A DNA stretch of 64,000 nucleotides. It comes from Melieria omissa (taxonomy: Eukaryota; Arthropoda; Insecta; Diptera; Ulidiidae). A model generated the notes under the pieces. The model did no database searches, was not told the origin of the DNA, and was given only the letters and a program-made list of their open reading frames with translations. The stretch's first letter is position 1, and every line of letters starts with the position of its first letter. Location of the stretch: the NCBI GenBank assembly GCA_963971225.1, contig OZ020269.1, positions 77,352,450 through 77,416,449 on the forward strand. The letters are read 5' to 3'. A program made the translations under genes and the position numbers. Positions 42,471 to 54,029 of the stretch are shown here, piece after piece.

Positions 42471-42472
42471 CG

Positions 42473-44074
42473 CACAGTGGGGTAATATATAAGTAAAGTG
42501 CCGATTAATTCAAAAATGAAAAATCAAGATACAACTATGTTTTTGGTACCGGGTTAAAGGGGATAAAACTCTGTATCACTATGTGAAAGAGTTGTTGCAA
42601 AATAGTTTACCGTTTTCCCGCAAGGCACTCTGAAAGTTGACATTTATTTTCAGTTTTTGTGCGCACAGCGATAAACGTGTTTTTGTCGTCACTTAAAAAC
42701 GATTTCTTTGTGTGAGTTTGAAAAATTAATGATGCAGCCTTTATGTTCAGGTATTTCAGCAATGCAATGTGTATTTGGTTTTGTTTAAAAATGTTTATAA
42801 GTATTTCATTTAATTTTTTGTTTAAAAGCATAATAATTGTCTAATTTTTTACCTTTTCATAGACATATAGTTGTGAGTCTTGTGAGGTCGGGCAAAACTG
42901 TTTTCCTTAGCGTATAGTTTAGATATTTCAGTAACATTTTATGAAAAAAAAGTTGCGCGATGTTGCGCACTTTTCCAGCATTTCGATTTTTGTGTGCGCA
43001 CCCAAGGGCCTCATGCATGCATTGTGCAAACGAAATTGATGACACTGCACAACAAAATCCAATTTTTTTCAAAATAACAAGGTTCTGACAACGGATTCTG
43101 GTAGAGGAGGCCAAAAAAAAATATACGTGTATCGGCGTTTTGAAAGTTTACGTCTGAATTTTTTTTAGGGGGGGTCAAAGTTTTCCCCTTTTCGCGCATT
43201 CTTATGGTGATTCGGCATACGAAAACTATGTAACATCCCATTTTAGGTCAATGATGTGTTCAGCAATTAGGTGTAAAACACTACGAGGAACATTTTTGTG
43301 GAGTACTTTAACCCTGTAGCTGCTATTTATATGGGTCAATTTGACCCTTTTTTCTAAAATGTCAAAAATGTCCTGTAAAACAGAACTTTTTAAGGACAAA
43401 ATGTATCACGAAAATATTCGCCATAAAATTCTACTATAGGTCTATGAATACAGGAAAGCTCAGAAATTAACTTGAACTCCAGAATTAAGCCAAAACTGAA
43501 AATGTGTTTATTGCGTGTTTTCAAAATTGTTCCACTTCGAATGTTTTGTGGAAACAAAATTATATGGCAAAACCCGCGACCCGCATCTACACGATTTTGT
43601 AGGCCGTTAAAAATTGAATTCATCAAGGAATCTGCAGCAGTTTCTAAAAACGAAAAAGAAAGAGTCAATGACGAAATAAGAAAATTGCCAAAAAAAACAG
43701 TGCAGTATATGCCCAAAGATGCTATGGAGTTGACAATAATGACGAATGATGATAATGGTGACGGTGATGATTATGATGCTGATGAAGATTATGATGATGA
43801 TGATAATGATGATTTTAATGATGAAACTAAATTGGCTGCAAGAGACGGCGATGAAATGTTGTAATTAAACTGTTCAACTTAAATTTCATTTTTCAAATTT
43901 TTTTTTTACTATGTTAGTTTTTTACCGTTTCTTAAAAAAATGTCCACTAAAGTATACCCAAAAACATTTGTTTTTTACTTTATAATGTTCAATTAACTAA
44001 ACTTAGTAGTTATTTCATATCTAAATAGCCTGGGGGAATTAATCGGCACTTTCGGTATCAATTACCCCACTGTG
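42473..44074. mobile_element. CACAGTG-ended element with acidic ORF, copy 2
   Basis: It is nearly identical to 21304-22916 over its full length (1602 bp, one short deletion), in the same orientation, 21 kb away and in unrelated flanks. Flanks here are CGACG and CGCCT, with no clear duplication, so a rearrangement at one side or imprecise integration is possible. Confidence 0.75.
43472..43864 (+). CDS. Acidic 130-residue ORF of the 1.6 kb element, copy 2
   Basis: It has the same frame as 22314-22706. The only protein difference I see is the final residue (Leu for Phe). It has the same IWQNPRPASTRFCRPLK block and Asp-rich tail. Preservation in both copies reflects their recent common origin and is not by itself proof of function. 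Confidence 0.45.
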   Translation: MNSRIKPKLKMCLLRVFKIVPLRMFCGNKIIWQNPRPASTRFCRPLKIEFIKESAAVSKNEKERVNDEIRKLPKKTVQYMPKDAMELTIMTNDDNGDGDDYDADEDYDDDDNDDFNDETKLAARDGDEML

Positions 44075-44079
44075 CGCCT

Positions 44080-44484
44080 GTACAAAAATGATAGAAACTT
44101 TGTTCGGAGAGCTGACCGAAACTTCGGTCAGGCATGTCGGCCATATGACCGTCACTGTTCTTGTAGGGAATAAAGCCTAACAGAGACACTCGCACACAAG
44201 CGCACCAGTTTGTTTTGTATGCGTGTGTGCACTTTCAAACACACCCCAGCAAGACACATACCGGGTTTGTGAAGTAACCGAAGTTTCAGTGGGGAAAAAG
44301 TGACCGAAACTCATGTATACGTGTGAGCTTCCATCCCGGTCGCACTCATGTAGTATGTAGAAATATGGTCCATATAGTTTTCTCGCTCACTCTTCCGTCA
44401 CACTTACCGGTACCGTACCAGTTACGGCCGTCTTGCTGAGAATCGAATCACTAAAACTTTTACGAAAGTTTTGACTGACACTAA
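44080..44484. other. Unassigned sequence with GACCGAAAC repeats
   Basis: The palindrome CTGACCGAAACTTCGGTCAG (44111-44130) and further ACCGAAAC/ACCGAAGTTTC motifs (44277, 44301) are present. No gene or element boundary is clear. Confidence 0.4.
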
Positions 44485-44486
44485 TA

Positions 44487-45071
44487 CAGGGTGGGCGGAA
44501 AGTTTCTGCATACATCGTTTCAATTGTAATATAGTTAAAATTCTGATTGCTTGTTTTATTTGAAAACGAAATGGGGAAATTCCAAATAATGTTATGGTTT
44601 GAAAATCCTAAGCAACTCCCTCGTATATCTACAGCGATTTTTATGCAGGACGGTGCGCGATGTCGTACGGCGAAACAGTGCAGAAATAAGTGCTGTTAAA
44701 AGTCTATTTGAGCTAGTCTGGGAAGACTGGCCGGGAAAATCGCCAGATTTTAAACCTATTGAACATATCTGGTCCATAATTCAAGATTCAGTATTTCGGA
44801 GTCCAAAACCTGCCAATAGACTTCAACTTATTGAGAGAGTAAAACAAGAGTAGGTTGCCATATCAGTGGCTGAAGCGTCGGTCTTTTGCGAAAGTTTTCA
44901 AAAGCGAGTCCTAGAGTGCTACGAAAAAAATGGTACACATACACAATATGAATGATCAATTTAACTTTACTTGGATATGATTTAGTGGTTTAAATAAAAA
45001 AAATTTTGAAAAGCAATAAAAATTATCTTTAAGGGTGTTTTTTTTGTATGCAGAAACTTTCCGCCCACCCT
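44487..45071 (+). mobile_element. Deleted Tc1-like element
   Basis: The TIR CAGGGTGGGCGGAAAGTTTC at the left is matched by GAAACTTTCCGCCCACCCTA at the right, with TA outside on the left (44485-44486). At 585 bp it keeps only the 3' third of the transposase. Confidence 0.85.
44599..44853 (+). pseudogene. Tc1-like transposase C-terminal fragment
   Basis: The frame contains WEDWPGKSPDFKPIEHIWSI, the region of the third catalytic acid (the Glu of PIEH) in Tc1-type DD34E enzymes, followed by a normal C-terminal stretch. Sequence before it (MKILSNSLVYLQRFLCRTVR) looks like a deletion junction near a second-Asp region. No DNA-binding part remains. Confidence 0.8.
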
Positions 45072-45115
45072 ATTCATACTTGTTCGGGACTCGGGGGAAG
45101 GAGACCGGCGACATA

Positions 45116-47530
45116 TGGGCATCTCCCAGTGGCACGGACGCGACATTCGCACGCTTTCAATTACATAAAAAACAAGAAAGAAACACAAAAAGTCGATATG
45201 TTTTTTTAGTGTTCTAGCGCGCTGAAATAGTGCTACATTTTAGAAATATATTGGAAATATTTAGTACAAATTAGTACAAAATAAGAAGCAATTATGCAAT
45301 GAAACGGACGCGACAAAACAAAGAAGTTTTTTTGAAGCTCTTATAGAAATATACAAAATTTAGCGATTTTTGGGAACTTTTTTTTATATATATACATGCA
45401 AATGAAGGTCAAAGGATAACTTTTCTTCGTAGACTTATGAAATATGAGAATTTTGTCTTACCTTTCTTTAATTAGGTATATCATGAATACGGACACGACA
45501 TCACGGACGCGACAAATTTTTCCAAGGGTATTCCCCTTATTAAATACAGTAATCGTTTTCATTAAAACACTTCAACTTTTAATAAAAATAACACATAACA
45601 AGTAAAATTCAAGTTACAGCAATCAAAATAAGGAAAAATTAAAGTTAAAAGTTCTTAGTGTGGTTTATTTAATTTTCCTGAGGAACTCTATTGGAATTAG
45701 ATCTTGTTTAAAATCGCGCACACAGCTCTTACAATCATTAGCAATGCACCTTTCATTCATCACATCGCAGCAAACTGGTTTTAGAAATAACTTAATAAAT
45801 TAATTAAATTAAATTAATTAACTAGCTGAACATATTTGTACAGTATTTTTCATTAACCCTTTCCGGAAATTTGTATGATATATCGTACACTTTGTTTTAA
45901 AGATTTTTTTTGACAGCGAACGTTTTTTTTATGAAACGGCTTTTAAATTCTTATTAAGTAGATTATGTTTTACCATTCTGTTTGAAAATATAAATCACAA
46001 TAGCCGTGGGTATACAGTGTGAGTGCGATTTGTAAGCAGCTCTTTGCAAGAATTTGGCGATGCTATGCTTCTGCGGCGGAATTTTTGAATATGTAATACT
46101 TTTTAGTAGCAAAAAGACAAACAATTTCAAAGTTTGAATCTCAGTTGATTTATAAAACTTATTAAATTTAAAAATTTTGGCTTCTAAATATTTTTCCCGA
46201 GCCTTTAAAAGATTGTATGATATATCGTACAAATGACCACAAGGGTTGCAAAGCTTTGTACGATTTATCGTACAAATGGCAGGCAAAGGTGCAAGTGATG
46301 TTTGCATTTTTTTTAAGTTATGGATTGGTAACAGAATTTTTCTGTTTGCTTGAATGCCACGCCCGTCACTAAATCGTATGACTAATACAATTCGACTGAT
46401 CGACTATTTCTATTCAGAAATAACGATTACTTAACGATTTTGTGTTTCACTGGGCAGACACAGATTATGTAAGGTTAGACATGAGTACTTGCCACTCCCA
46501 CTACGATAATAAGAATCAGCTATATTCGGTATCTTTCTACAATGCTATATGGTGTTTGGTTGATTCTGTGTTTTATTGAGGGGAAAAGGGCTTTGCAACA
46601 GCAAAGCGGTTTTATAAGGCCTGATAGATGTTACTCAATTGTTTATATATATAATTTATATAGTTTTCGATCAATGAAATCACGTTTTGATTTTTGTTGT
46701 TAAATTTATATTTTCTTATCAAATAAACCAATGAATTGTTCATAAAATAAAAAAAAACCAAAAAAAAGTTTCATGCATTTTTACTCCTTTGCGGACCATT
46801 GTACGATATATCGTACAAAATTGCTGAAGCTGTTATTCTCAACCAAAATTATTATTTTTTTTGATATTTTCTTGTATTTTATTGCTAAAATGTTCAATGA
46901 GAGTCAATATTTTGAAAAAAAAAATTGTATCTCAAGAAATGCGGAAATTTACCGGAAATCGAAAAACAATCGAATCGATTCAGAGCTTCCGGTTACGGAC
47001 GCGACAAATTTTAAACACCCATACAATTTTTTTCCGATTTTGCCGGGAACCAATTATTATATTTTCCTAACGGGAACAATGCACCTATTTAAAAACTGAC
47101 AGCTACTTGCATTTGAAAAGTTTGTCCACTAATGGCAACAACTAATAAGGTTTTTTGGGCACGGACGCGACAATAAGATACAGGAAGAAGCAAACTAAAA
47201 AAACTTCCGTTCTTCGAACTCCACTTTCTCTCGCTTTCTGTAATACATAAGATTGTTGTTAGTAGAAAACTTTTGCATTACAAGAAAAATATAATATTAC
47301 TTGAATAAGATAAAAACGGAAAGACAAAATGTGCATATAATTCGTCAAAAGGCTCAGAAACAAATTTTTTTCTTTTACAGTAGTATATTTCGGCCAAAAA
47401 TTAAAAAAAATTAAAAATTCTTTTACATTTATAAAATATAGATATTTAAGCTGTATTATTGGATAATAAAAAGTTTTTCTGAGCAATTTGAATTTTTCAC
47501 TCGTGGTGGACCTTTTTTGGGAGATGCCCA
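45116..47530. mobile_element. 2.4 kb TIR element, tandem copy 1
   Basis: It starts TGGGCATCTCCCAGTGGCAC and ends GGGAGATGCCCA, a 13-bp perfect TIR (TGGGCATCTCCCA) with TA outside both ends (45114-45115, 47531-47532). The interior holds at least six direct copies of CGGACGCGAC (45133, 45305, 45490, 45503, 46996, 47162) and several near-palindromes of the type TGTACGATATATCGTACA (45880, 46212, 46257, 46800). No transposase was recognised. The TA duplication suggests the Tc1/mariner order, but the length and repeats are unusual. Confidence 0.7.
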
Positions 47531-47532
47531 TA

Positions 47533-49938
47533 TGGGCATCTCCCAGTGGCACGGACGCGACATTCGCACGCTTTCAATTACACCAAAAACAAGAAAGAAA
47601 CACAAAAAGTCGATATGTTTTTTTAGTGTTCTAACGCGCTGAAATGGTGCTACATTTTAGAAATATATTTGAAAGATTTAGTACAAATTAGTACAAAATA
47701 AAAAGCAATTATGCAATGAAACGGACGCGACAAAAAAAAGAAGTTTTTTTGAAGCTCTTATAGAAATATACAAAATTTAGCGATTTTTGGGAACTTTTTT
47801 TTTATATATATACATGCAAATGAAGGTCAAAGGATAACTTTTCTTCGTAGACTTATGAAATATGAGAATTTTGTCTTACCTTTTTTAATTAGGTATATCA
47901 TGAATACGGACGCGACATCACGGACGCGACAAATTTTTCCAAGGGTATTCCCCTTACTAAATACAGTAATCGTTTTCATTATAACACTTCAACTTTTAAT
48001 AAAAAGAACACATAACAAGTTAAATTTAAGTTACAGCAATCAAAATAAGGAAAAATCAAAGTTAAAAGTTCTTAGTGTGGTTTATTTAATTTTCCTGAGG
48101 AACTCTATTGAAATTAGATCGCGTTTAATATCGCGCACACAGCTCTTACAATCATTAGCAATGCACCTTTCATTCATCACATCGCAGCAAACTGGTTTTA
48201 GAAATAACTTAATAAATTAATTTAATTAAATTAATTAACTAGCTGAGCATATTTGTACAGTACTTTTCATTAACCCTTTCCGGAAATTTGTATGATATAT
48301 CGTTCATATATCGTTATATCGGTATATCGTTTTTTAAAGATTTTTTTTGACAGCGAACCTTTTTTTATGAAACGGCTTTTAAATTCTTATTAAGTAGGTT
48401 ATGTTTTACCATTCTGTTTGAAAATATAAATCACAATAGCCGTGGCTATACAGTGTGAGTGCAGCTCTTTGCAAGAATTTGGCGATGCGATGCTTCTGCG
48501 GAGGAATTTTTGAATATGTAATACTTTTTAGTAGCAAAAAGACAAACAATTCAAAGTTTGAATCTCAGTAGATTTATAAAACTTATTAAATTTAACAAAT
48601 TTTTGCTTCTAAATATTTTTCCCGAGCCTTTAAAAAATTGTACGATATATCGCACAAATGACCACAAGGGTTGCAAAGCTTTGTACGATTTATCGTACAA
48701 ATGGCAGGCAAAGGTTGTAAGTGATGTTAGCATTTTTTTTTAAGTTATGGATTTGGTAACAGAATTTTTCTGTTTGCTTGAATACCACGCCCATCACTAA
48801 ATCGTATGACTAATAAAATTCGACTGATCGACTATTTCTATTCAGAAATAACAATTACTTAACGATTTTGTGTTTCACTGGGCAGACACAGATTATGTAA
48901 GGTTAGACATGAGTACTTGCCACTCCCACTACGATAATAAGAATCGGCTATATTTGGTATCTTTCTATAAAGCTATATGGTGTTTAGTTGATTCTGTGTT
49001 TTATTGGAAAAGGGCTTTTGGGGAAAAGGGCTTTGCAACAGCAATAACGGTTTTATAAGGCCTGATAGATGTTACTCAATTGTTTAAATAACGTTTTAAT
49101 TTTTGTTGTTACATTTATATTTTCTTATCAAATAAGCCAATGAATTGTTCATAAAATAAAAAAAAACCAAAAAAAAGTTTCATGCATTTTTACTCCTTTG
49201 CGGACCATTGTACGATATATCGTACAAAATTGCTGAAGCTGTTATTCTCAACCAAAATTATTATTTTTTTTGATATTTTCTTGTATTTTATTGCTAAAAT
49301 TTTCAATGAGAGTCAATATTTTGAAAAAAACAAATTGTATCTCAAGAAATGCGGAAATTTACCGGAAATCGAAAAACAATCGAATCGATTCAGAGCTTCC
49401 GGTTACGGACGCGACAAATTTTAAACACCCATACAATTTTTTTCCGATTTTGCCGGGAACCAATTATTATATTTTCCTAACGGGAACAATGCACCTATTT
49501 AAAAACTGACAGCTACTTGCATTTGAAAAGTTTGTCCACTAATGGCAACAACTAATAAGGTTTTTTGGGCACGGACGCGACAATAAGATACAGGAAGAAG
49601 CAAACTAAAAAAACTTCCGTTCTTCGAACTCCACTTTCTCTCGCTTTCTCTAATACATAAGATGGTTGTTAGTAGAAAACTTTTGCATTACAAGAAAAAT
49701 ATAATATTACTTGAATAAGATAAAAACGGAAAGACAAACTGTGCATATAATTCGTCAAAAGGCTCAGAAAAATTTTTTTTCTTTTACAGTAGTATATTTC
49801 GGTAAAAAATTAAAAAAATTAAAAATTCTTTTAGATTTATAAAATATAGATATTTAAGCTGTATTATTGGATAATAGAAAGTTTTTCTGAGCAATTTGAA
49901 TTTTTCACTCGTGGTGGACCTTTTTTGGGAGATGCCCA
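47533..49938. mobile_element. 2.4 kb TIR element, tandem copy 2
   Basis: It is a head-to-tail repeat of the preceding element, at high identity with small indels, sharing the single TA at 47531-47532 and ending with TA at 49939-49940. It has the same CGGACGCGAC direct repeats and TGTACGATATATCGTACA-type palindromes. In copy 2 the 48292 palindrome is disrupted by 'ttcatatatcgttatatcgg'. Confidence 0.75.
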
Positions 49939-50048
49939 TATGTCAAAGGTATCAATGATATGTTACAATGTGTCCCAAAACTCAATGTGTTCCAAATTAG
50001 CCACTACCTAACCCAGAGACGTAGCCAGATCTTACTCTTGTAGACTTA

Positions 50049-50783
50049 GGGCCGTTTGCTCAAAGTCCGGTTAAAGCGTTTGTTAACAAACCGACACTTC
50101 ATTTTTTCGCAACGAAAAACTTGCGGTTAAAAATTTTCGTTTGCTCATACGAACGAAAAACTAATCGGCAAAATTTATTGTGAATGGCAAATAGTAAGCG
50201 AAAATATGGCAACGTTATGATAAAATCAGCTGATTTGTGTTTATTTTCTTCGGCGGTTTTCATTCTGTTCACTTTTTCCTGTATCTCGGCCGGCACGTGG
50301 CCGCTTGTATTCAAGATGTATTCAAGATATGTATTAAGATACAATTCACCTATTTGTATTCGGTCGTATTGTGGGATCTAGTTTTTCAACAAGGGATTGA
50401 AAAGTTGACTGACAATCTGAACCGTGTGATGAAGTTTTTTTCACTATAGTCGTTGAAGTAATCTGGTCTATTTTTATATTCCCTCGTAGATATATTTCGT
50501 GACTGAGTTTCTTCAAAAGAGACTTCTATTGCATTAGTTTCAAACAAGCGTCTACATTTCATTGCAAATATGTTCTTATTTGAAAACACAAAAATACACA
50601 ATCAGTGCAGAATAAGAATCAGCTGTTTGCGTTTTCGCTACGAAAAATACTAAACCGCCAGATGAAGCATCGGTTAGCTTTTTCGTTTAGAAAAACCCTA
50701 ACCGGATAAACAGCAAACGAAGTTTGATTTTTTGTTGGCATATCGTTAAGAAACATTTTAACCAGACTTTGAGCAAACGTCCC
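50049..50783. mobile_element. Harbinger-like MITE, TTA duplication
   Basis: The ends GGGCCGTTTGCTCAAAGTC and inward GGGACGTTTGCTCAAAGTC are flanked by TTA (50046-50048, 50784-50786). The interior has GTTAAC- and ACGAAAAA-type repeats in both orientations. The open frames inside show no known domain. Confidence 0.75.
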
Positions 50784-51055
50784 TTAAACAATTTTTTTTA
50801 CTGATTTAGTATTATATGCCTTCCAAAGTGAATAGGACTTTTGAAAAGGTATCTTTTCCCAATTTTAAGGAAAAGTTGTATGGCTTTTGGTTCTCTGAAA
50901 GCGGAGCTATTGCGTCTGAAGGGACAGTATGTTTGCACAGTGCTTCAACTCCATAAAAAATTGGGACAAAAAGAGAAGGAGCGCTGAATTCGCTAAAAAT
51001 TTGCTATCTGAATAATTTTGGGCTGCTGACTTGAAGAACGAACCTCTTCTTACTG

Positions 51056-51310
51056 ACATATCTGTGGCCGTAAGGAATAACAGCCAAAGTCGAGTTAGGA
51101 CAAAATTGAGTTTGAGTATTACCACCATTGCATACGTCGTATTCAAATGTACTACTACACAAAATTCTATGGCTTTTGCTCATAAAATGAATATTTTACG
51201 CCCAAAAATCCAAAATTTTTCCAAAATCCAAAATTCGAAAATTAAAAGTGCTCTCCTGAAAACTTCATAAAATCGACTTTGGCTGTTATTCCTTACGGCC
51301 ACAGATATGT
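51056..51310. mobile_element. Small hairpin MITE with 38-bp arms
   Basis: A perfect 38-bp inverted repeat (ACATATCTGTGGCCGTAAGG... at 51056-51093, inverse at 51273-51310) encloses 180 bp. If the element starts at CTGTGGCC, ATAT is duplicated outside. The family is not assigned. Confidence 0.6.
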
Positions 51311-51314
51311 TGGC

Positions 51315-53327
51315 CTTAAAAGGTCTAAATAGAAAATTTAGTTTAACGCGAACATTTTGATTGTGATTTTGATTGAAAATTTGACACCTAAAAAATCTCC
51401 TTTAGCTACGCCCTTGATATAACTAACATAATTTAAAGTATACTTACTAGATCCATGTCACCCAGGCATTGAAAATTGCCTAAAAAATATTGAATGTATA
51501 ACCTCGTACTTACGTATCGGCTTTATATGGCAATATATACATCCATACATATTTATGTATGTAATTATATGAGCACACTCGAGTGTATCGTTCCCCGTTT
51601 CAACGTTTAAAGTCTCATTCACAATGAAAACTCGATAAAATGAACACTAGTTCTCCACCGTTCACAAATAAAACGTGTAACATGTTTTTTTTTTTACTTT
51701 TTTTTATACTGACTGAGGCATTTATTTATTTTACATATATAATCTCATAAATTATGTTTTCTTTTCATATAGACTTTCTGTGTTTTTGTTGTTGTTGTTC
51801 ATTATTACTTATTATTTTTATTCTTTGCTTTTTTTGGTTGCTGTTGCCTTACTAGTTCTCATTTCTTTTTGGTTGTTTTAATTTTATTTTTTATTTAATG
51901 TTGTTGTTTTTGCGTTTGCAACTGTTTTTGCTCTATATGGTTTGTGTATCTATAACAAATTAATTGCAGGTCAGCGTTGTTGTTTCGCTAGTCTATCTGT
52001 CTGTCTGTTTGTCTGTATGTTTAACCGTTTGTTTACTTGTTTTATTGTTGTTCGTGTGGGTGTTGTGTTTGCTTTTGTTGCTGGTAGTTGTTGTTTGCCA
52101 TTATTTTTAGGTGTTTTCTTTGCTTAACTCATGCGACTTTTCATTCCTTAACTTTTGCTATCGCTTCTAAAATTTGTTTGTTTGTTATACATTGTAAAGG
52201 ATACGAAATGCGGCTTTGAAATTAAGAAAGTTATTCGGAAAATGCGCAGTACGAGTGTTGTTCCAACTAGAGCACGCGATTCTCTGTACTCGACAATATT
52301 TTGTTAGTGATTTTGCAGAATATGCGGAAATATAAAGAGTAATCGACACGAGTGCGGCTTAATCTGTTAGGGGGCACAAATCCGGTGTCAGTGGAGTGGA
52401 AGTGCAATGTAAAAAGTTGAACGAAATTTTTACCAAAATGTGATTTTTCTTTGGGTTTTTTATATATTTACAGAAGAACACCAAAAACAGTTTTGGCTAC
52501 CAACGTTGAGCTTGGAGAACGCTGAAAGGAAGTCGGCAAACTAAGTAGGCGCTACGTAACTATGTACAGACAACGAGGCAATGGCCGCAACTTGTCGCTG
52601 CGAAAAAGTTGCTAAAATGCAACTTTTGGTGGGAGGTCGGCGTGTGGCAGAAGAAATAGCGCCGGCGAATGGCGGAAAAAAATTATCGAATGCATATAAC
52701 TGTCGCGTATGTATAGACGTATGTGACAGCTATTCCACGTGCTTTATGTCTTTTATTGTTGCAGTAGTAATTGCTGTTCTTTTGCTCTCATTGTTTAAAT
52801 AGTAATTGTTGTTCTTTTATATGTTATATAATACAATATATAATATAATATAAGAAATGCAGCAGACTTTTGTTTATCAGACAAATTCCTTAATAGTATT
52901 TCAATTAAATATAAACAAATATTATAAATGTATGTACGCGTTATACACATGCAAACTAGTTGTTCGGGCAATGAGCGTAGTAATGAAAATGCAGCGGGTA
53001 AACAAATTTGAACGATGACATGAAAATAAGCGGAAAACACAAACAAATAATATTGGGAAAATCTCTCTCAGGACTGAAGTTGTATGTTTGATGGGCAGAC
53101 CAACATTAAGTGATTGGCTACGGGATAGATTTGCGATTTTAAGCTAATAACATTAAGTGTGTAATGTTTTCTAATCGAAATGTCCCGTTGTCACGGTTTT
53201 TACGTCTTTTCGAATTAACTCCTTAACTATTTAAATATTTTTCAGCGAAGTCGTCCCAAACAGAGTAAAATTATTCTGCCTGCAAAATTAGGCAATTATA
53301 ACAAAAATAAATAAATAAATAAAATTG
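51315..53327. other. Unassigned non-coding sequence
   Basis: It contains GTT/TTG-rich runs (51786-51925, 52000-52110) such as are common in fly introns and leaders. The open frame 52581-52802 has an ATG and 73 residues but no recognised domain. It could be a chance frame or a first exon, and I found no proof of either. Confidence 0.35.
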
Positions 53328-53434
53328 AATTAAATTAAATTAAATTAAATTAAATTAAATTAAATTAAATTAAATTAAATTAAATTAAATTAAATTAAAT
53401 TAAATTAAATTAAATTAAATTAAATTAAATTAAA
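53328..53434. repeat. (ATTAA)n microsatellite
   Basis: There are about 21 uninterrupted pentanucleotide units, beginning right after an (AAAT)n run. It borders the Helitron-like repeat on its right. Confidence 0.95.
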
Positions 53435-53439
53435 AGTTA

Positions 53440-54024
53440 CTTAAATGACAAAAATCAAATATAATTTTAGTCACTATGACGGCCATGGAAGGGAGGTGCG
53501 TCAGGTGGGCCTGGTCAATCTTATATAGCCTATGTTTACGCTATGAAAAATAGAATCAATTAATATCAATGCACTAATATGCCATAACTGTTTCAATCAG
53601 TGTATTGGGCGTGGCAGGAAGGCGTATTAGGTGGGCGTGGTCAATGTTATATAGCTCATGTTAACCCCAATGAAGCACAGAATCATTTGATATCAATATT
53701 GATTCGCAGACGTGCACTGTCACTCTGCTTTGCTAGTTTAGTGGGAAACTTGGGCGTGACCAATACTATAGAGCATTTGTTTACAACAGTGACACGCTGA
53801 GTCCTTTGATACCCATATCGCCTTACATATGTGTACCATAATTGAATTTTATTATCATAGTTGGCGTTAGATTGGCGTGTTCAATCTAATATAACCTATG
53901 AACTTACTATTCGAACATAAAAGAAATCGTTTGATACTTATATCATCTGAATCGATTTAGTAGTTTTTGCCTGGCGGTGGCTTAAAAAAACAAGGTCACA
54001 TTGGTTTTTTTTAAATAGTGTAGA
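53440..54024 (-). mobile_element. Helitron-like repeat, minus strand
   Basis: Read on the minus strand from 54024 it starts TCTACACTATTTAAAAAAAA. It then shows 'gtgacctt', 'aagccaccgccaggcaaaaac' and 'gaatcgattcagatg', followed by units with 'aggttatattagattgaac' and 'gaccacgccca' at about 120-bp spacing. These match the order at 10099-10620. The (ATTAA)n tract marks its other side. Confidence 0.5.
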
Positions 54025-54029
54025 TAAAT

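Noticed and set aside
46212..49230. CRISPR-like array from repeated TGTACGATATATCGTACA palindromes
   Set aside because: Spacing is irregular, copies are few and imperfect, and the genome is eukaryotic. They are internal repeats of a duplicated transposon.
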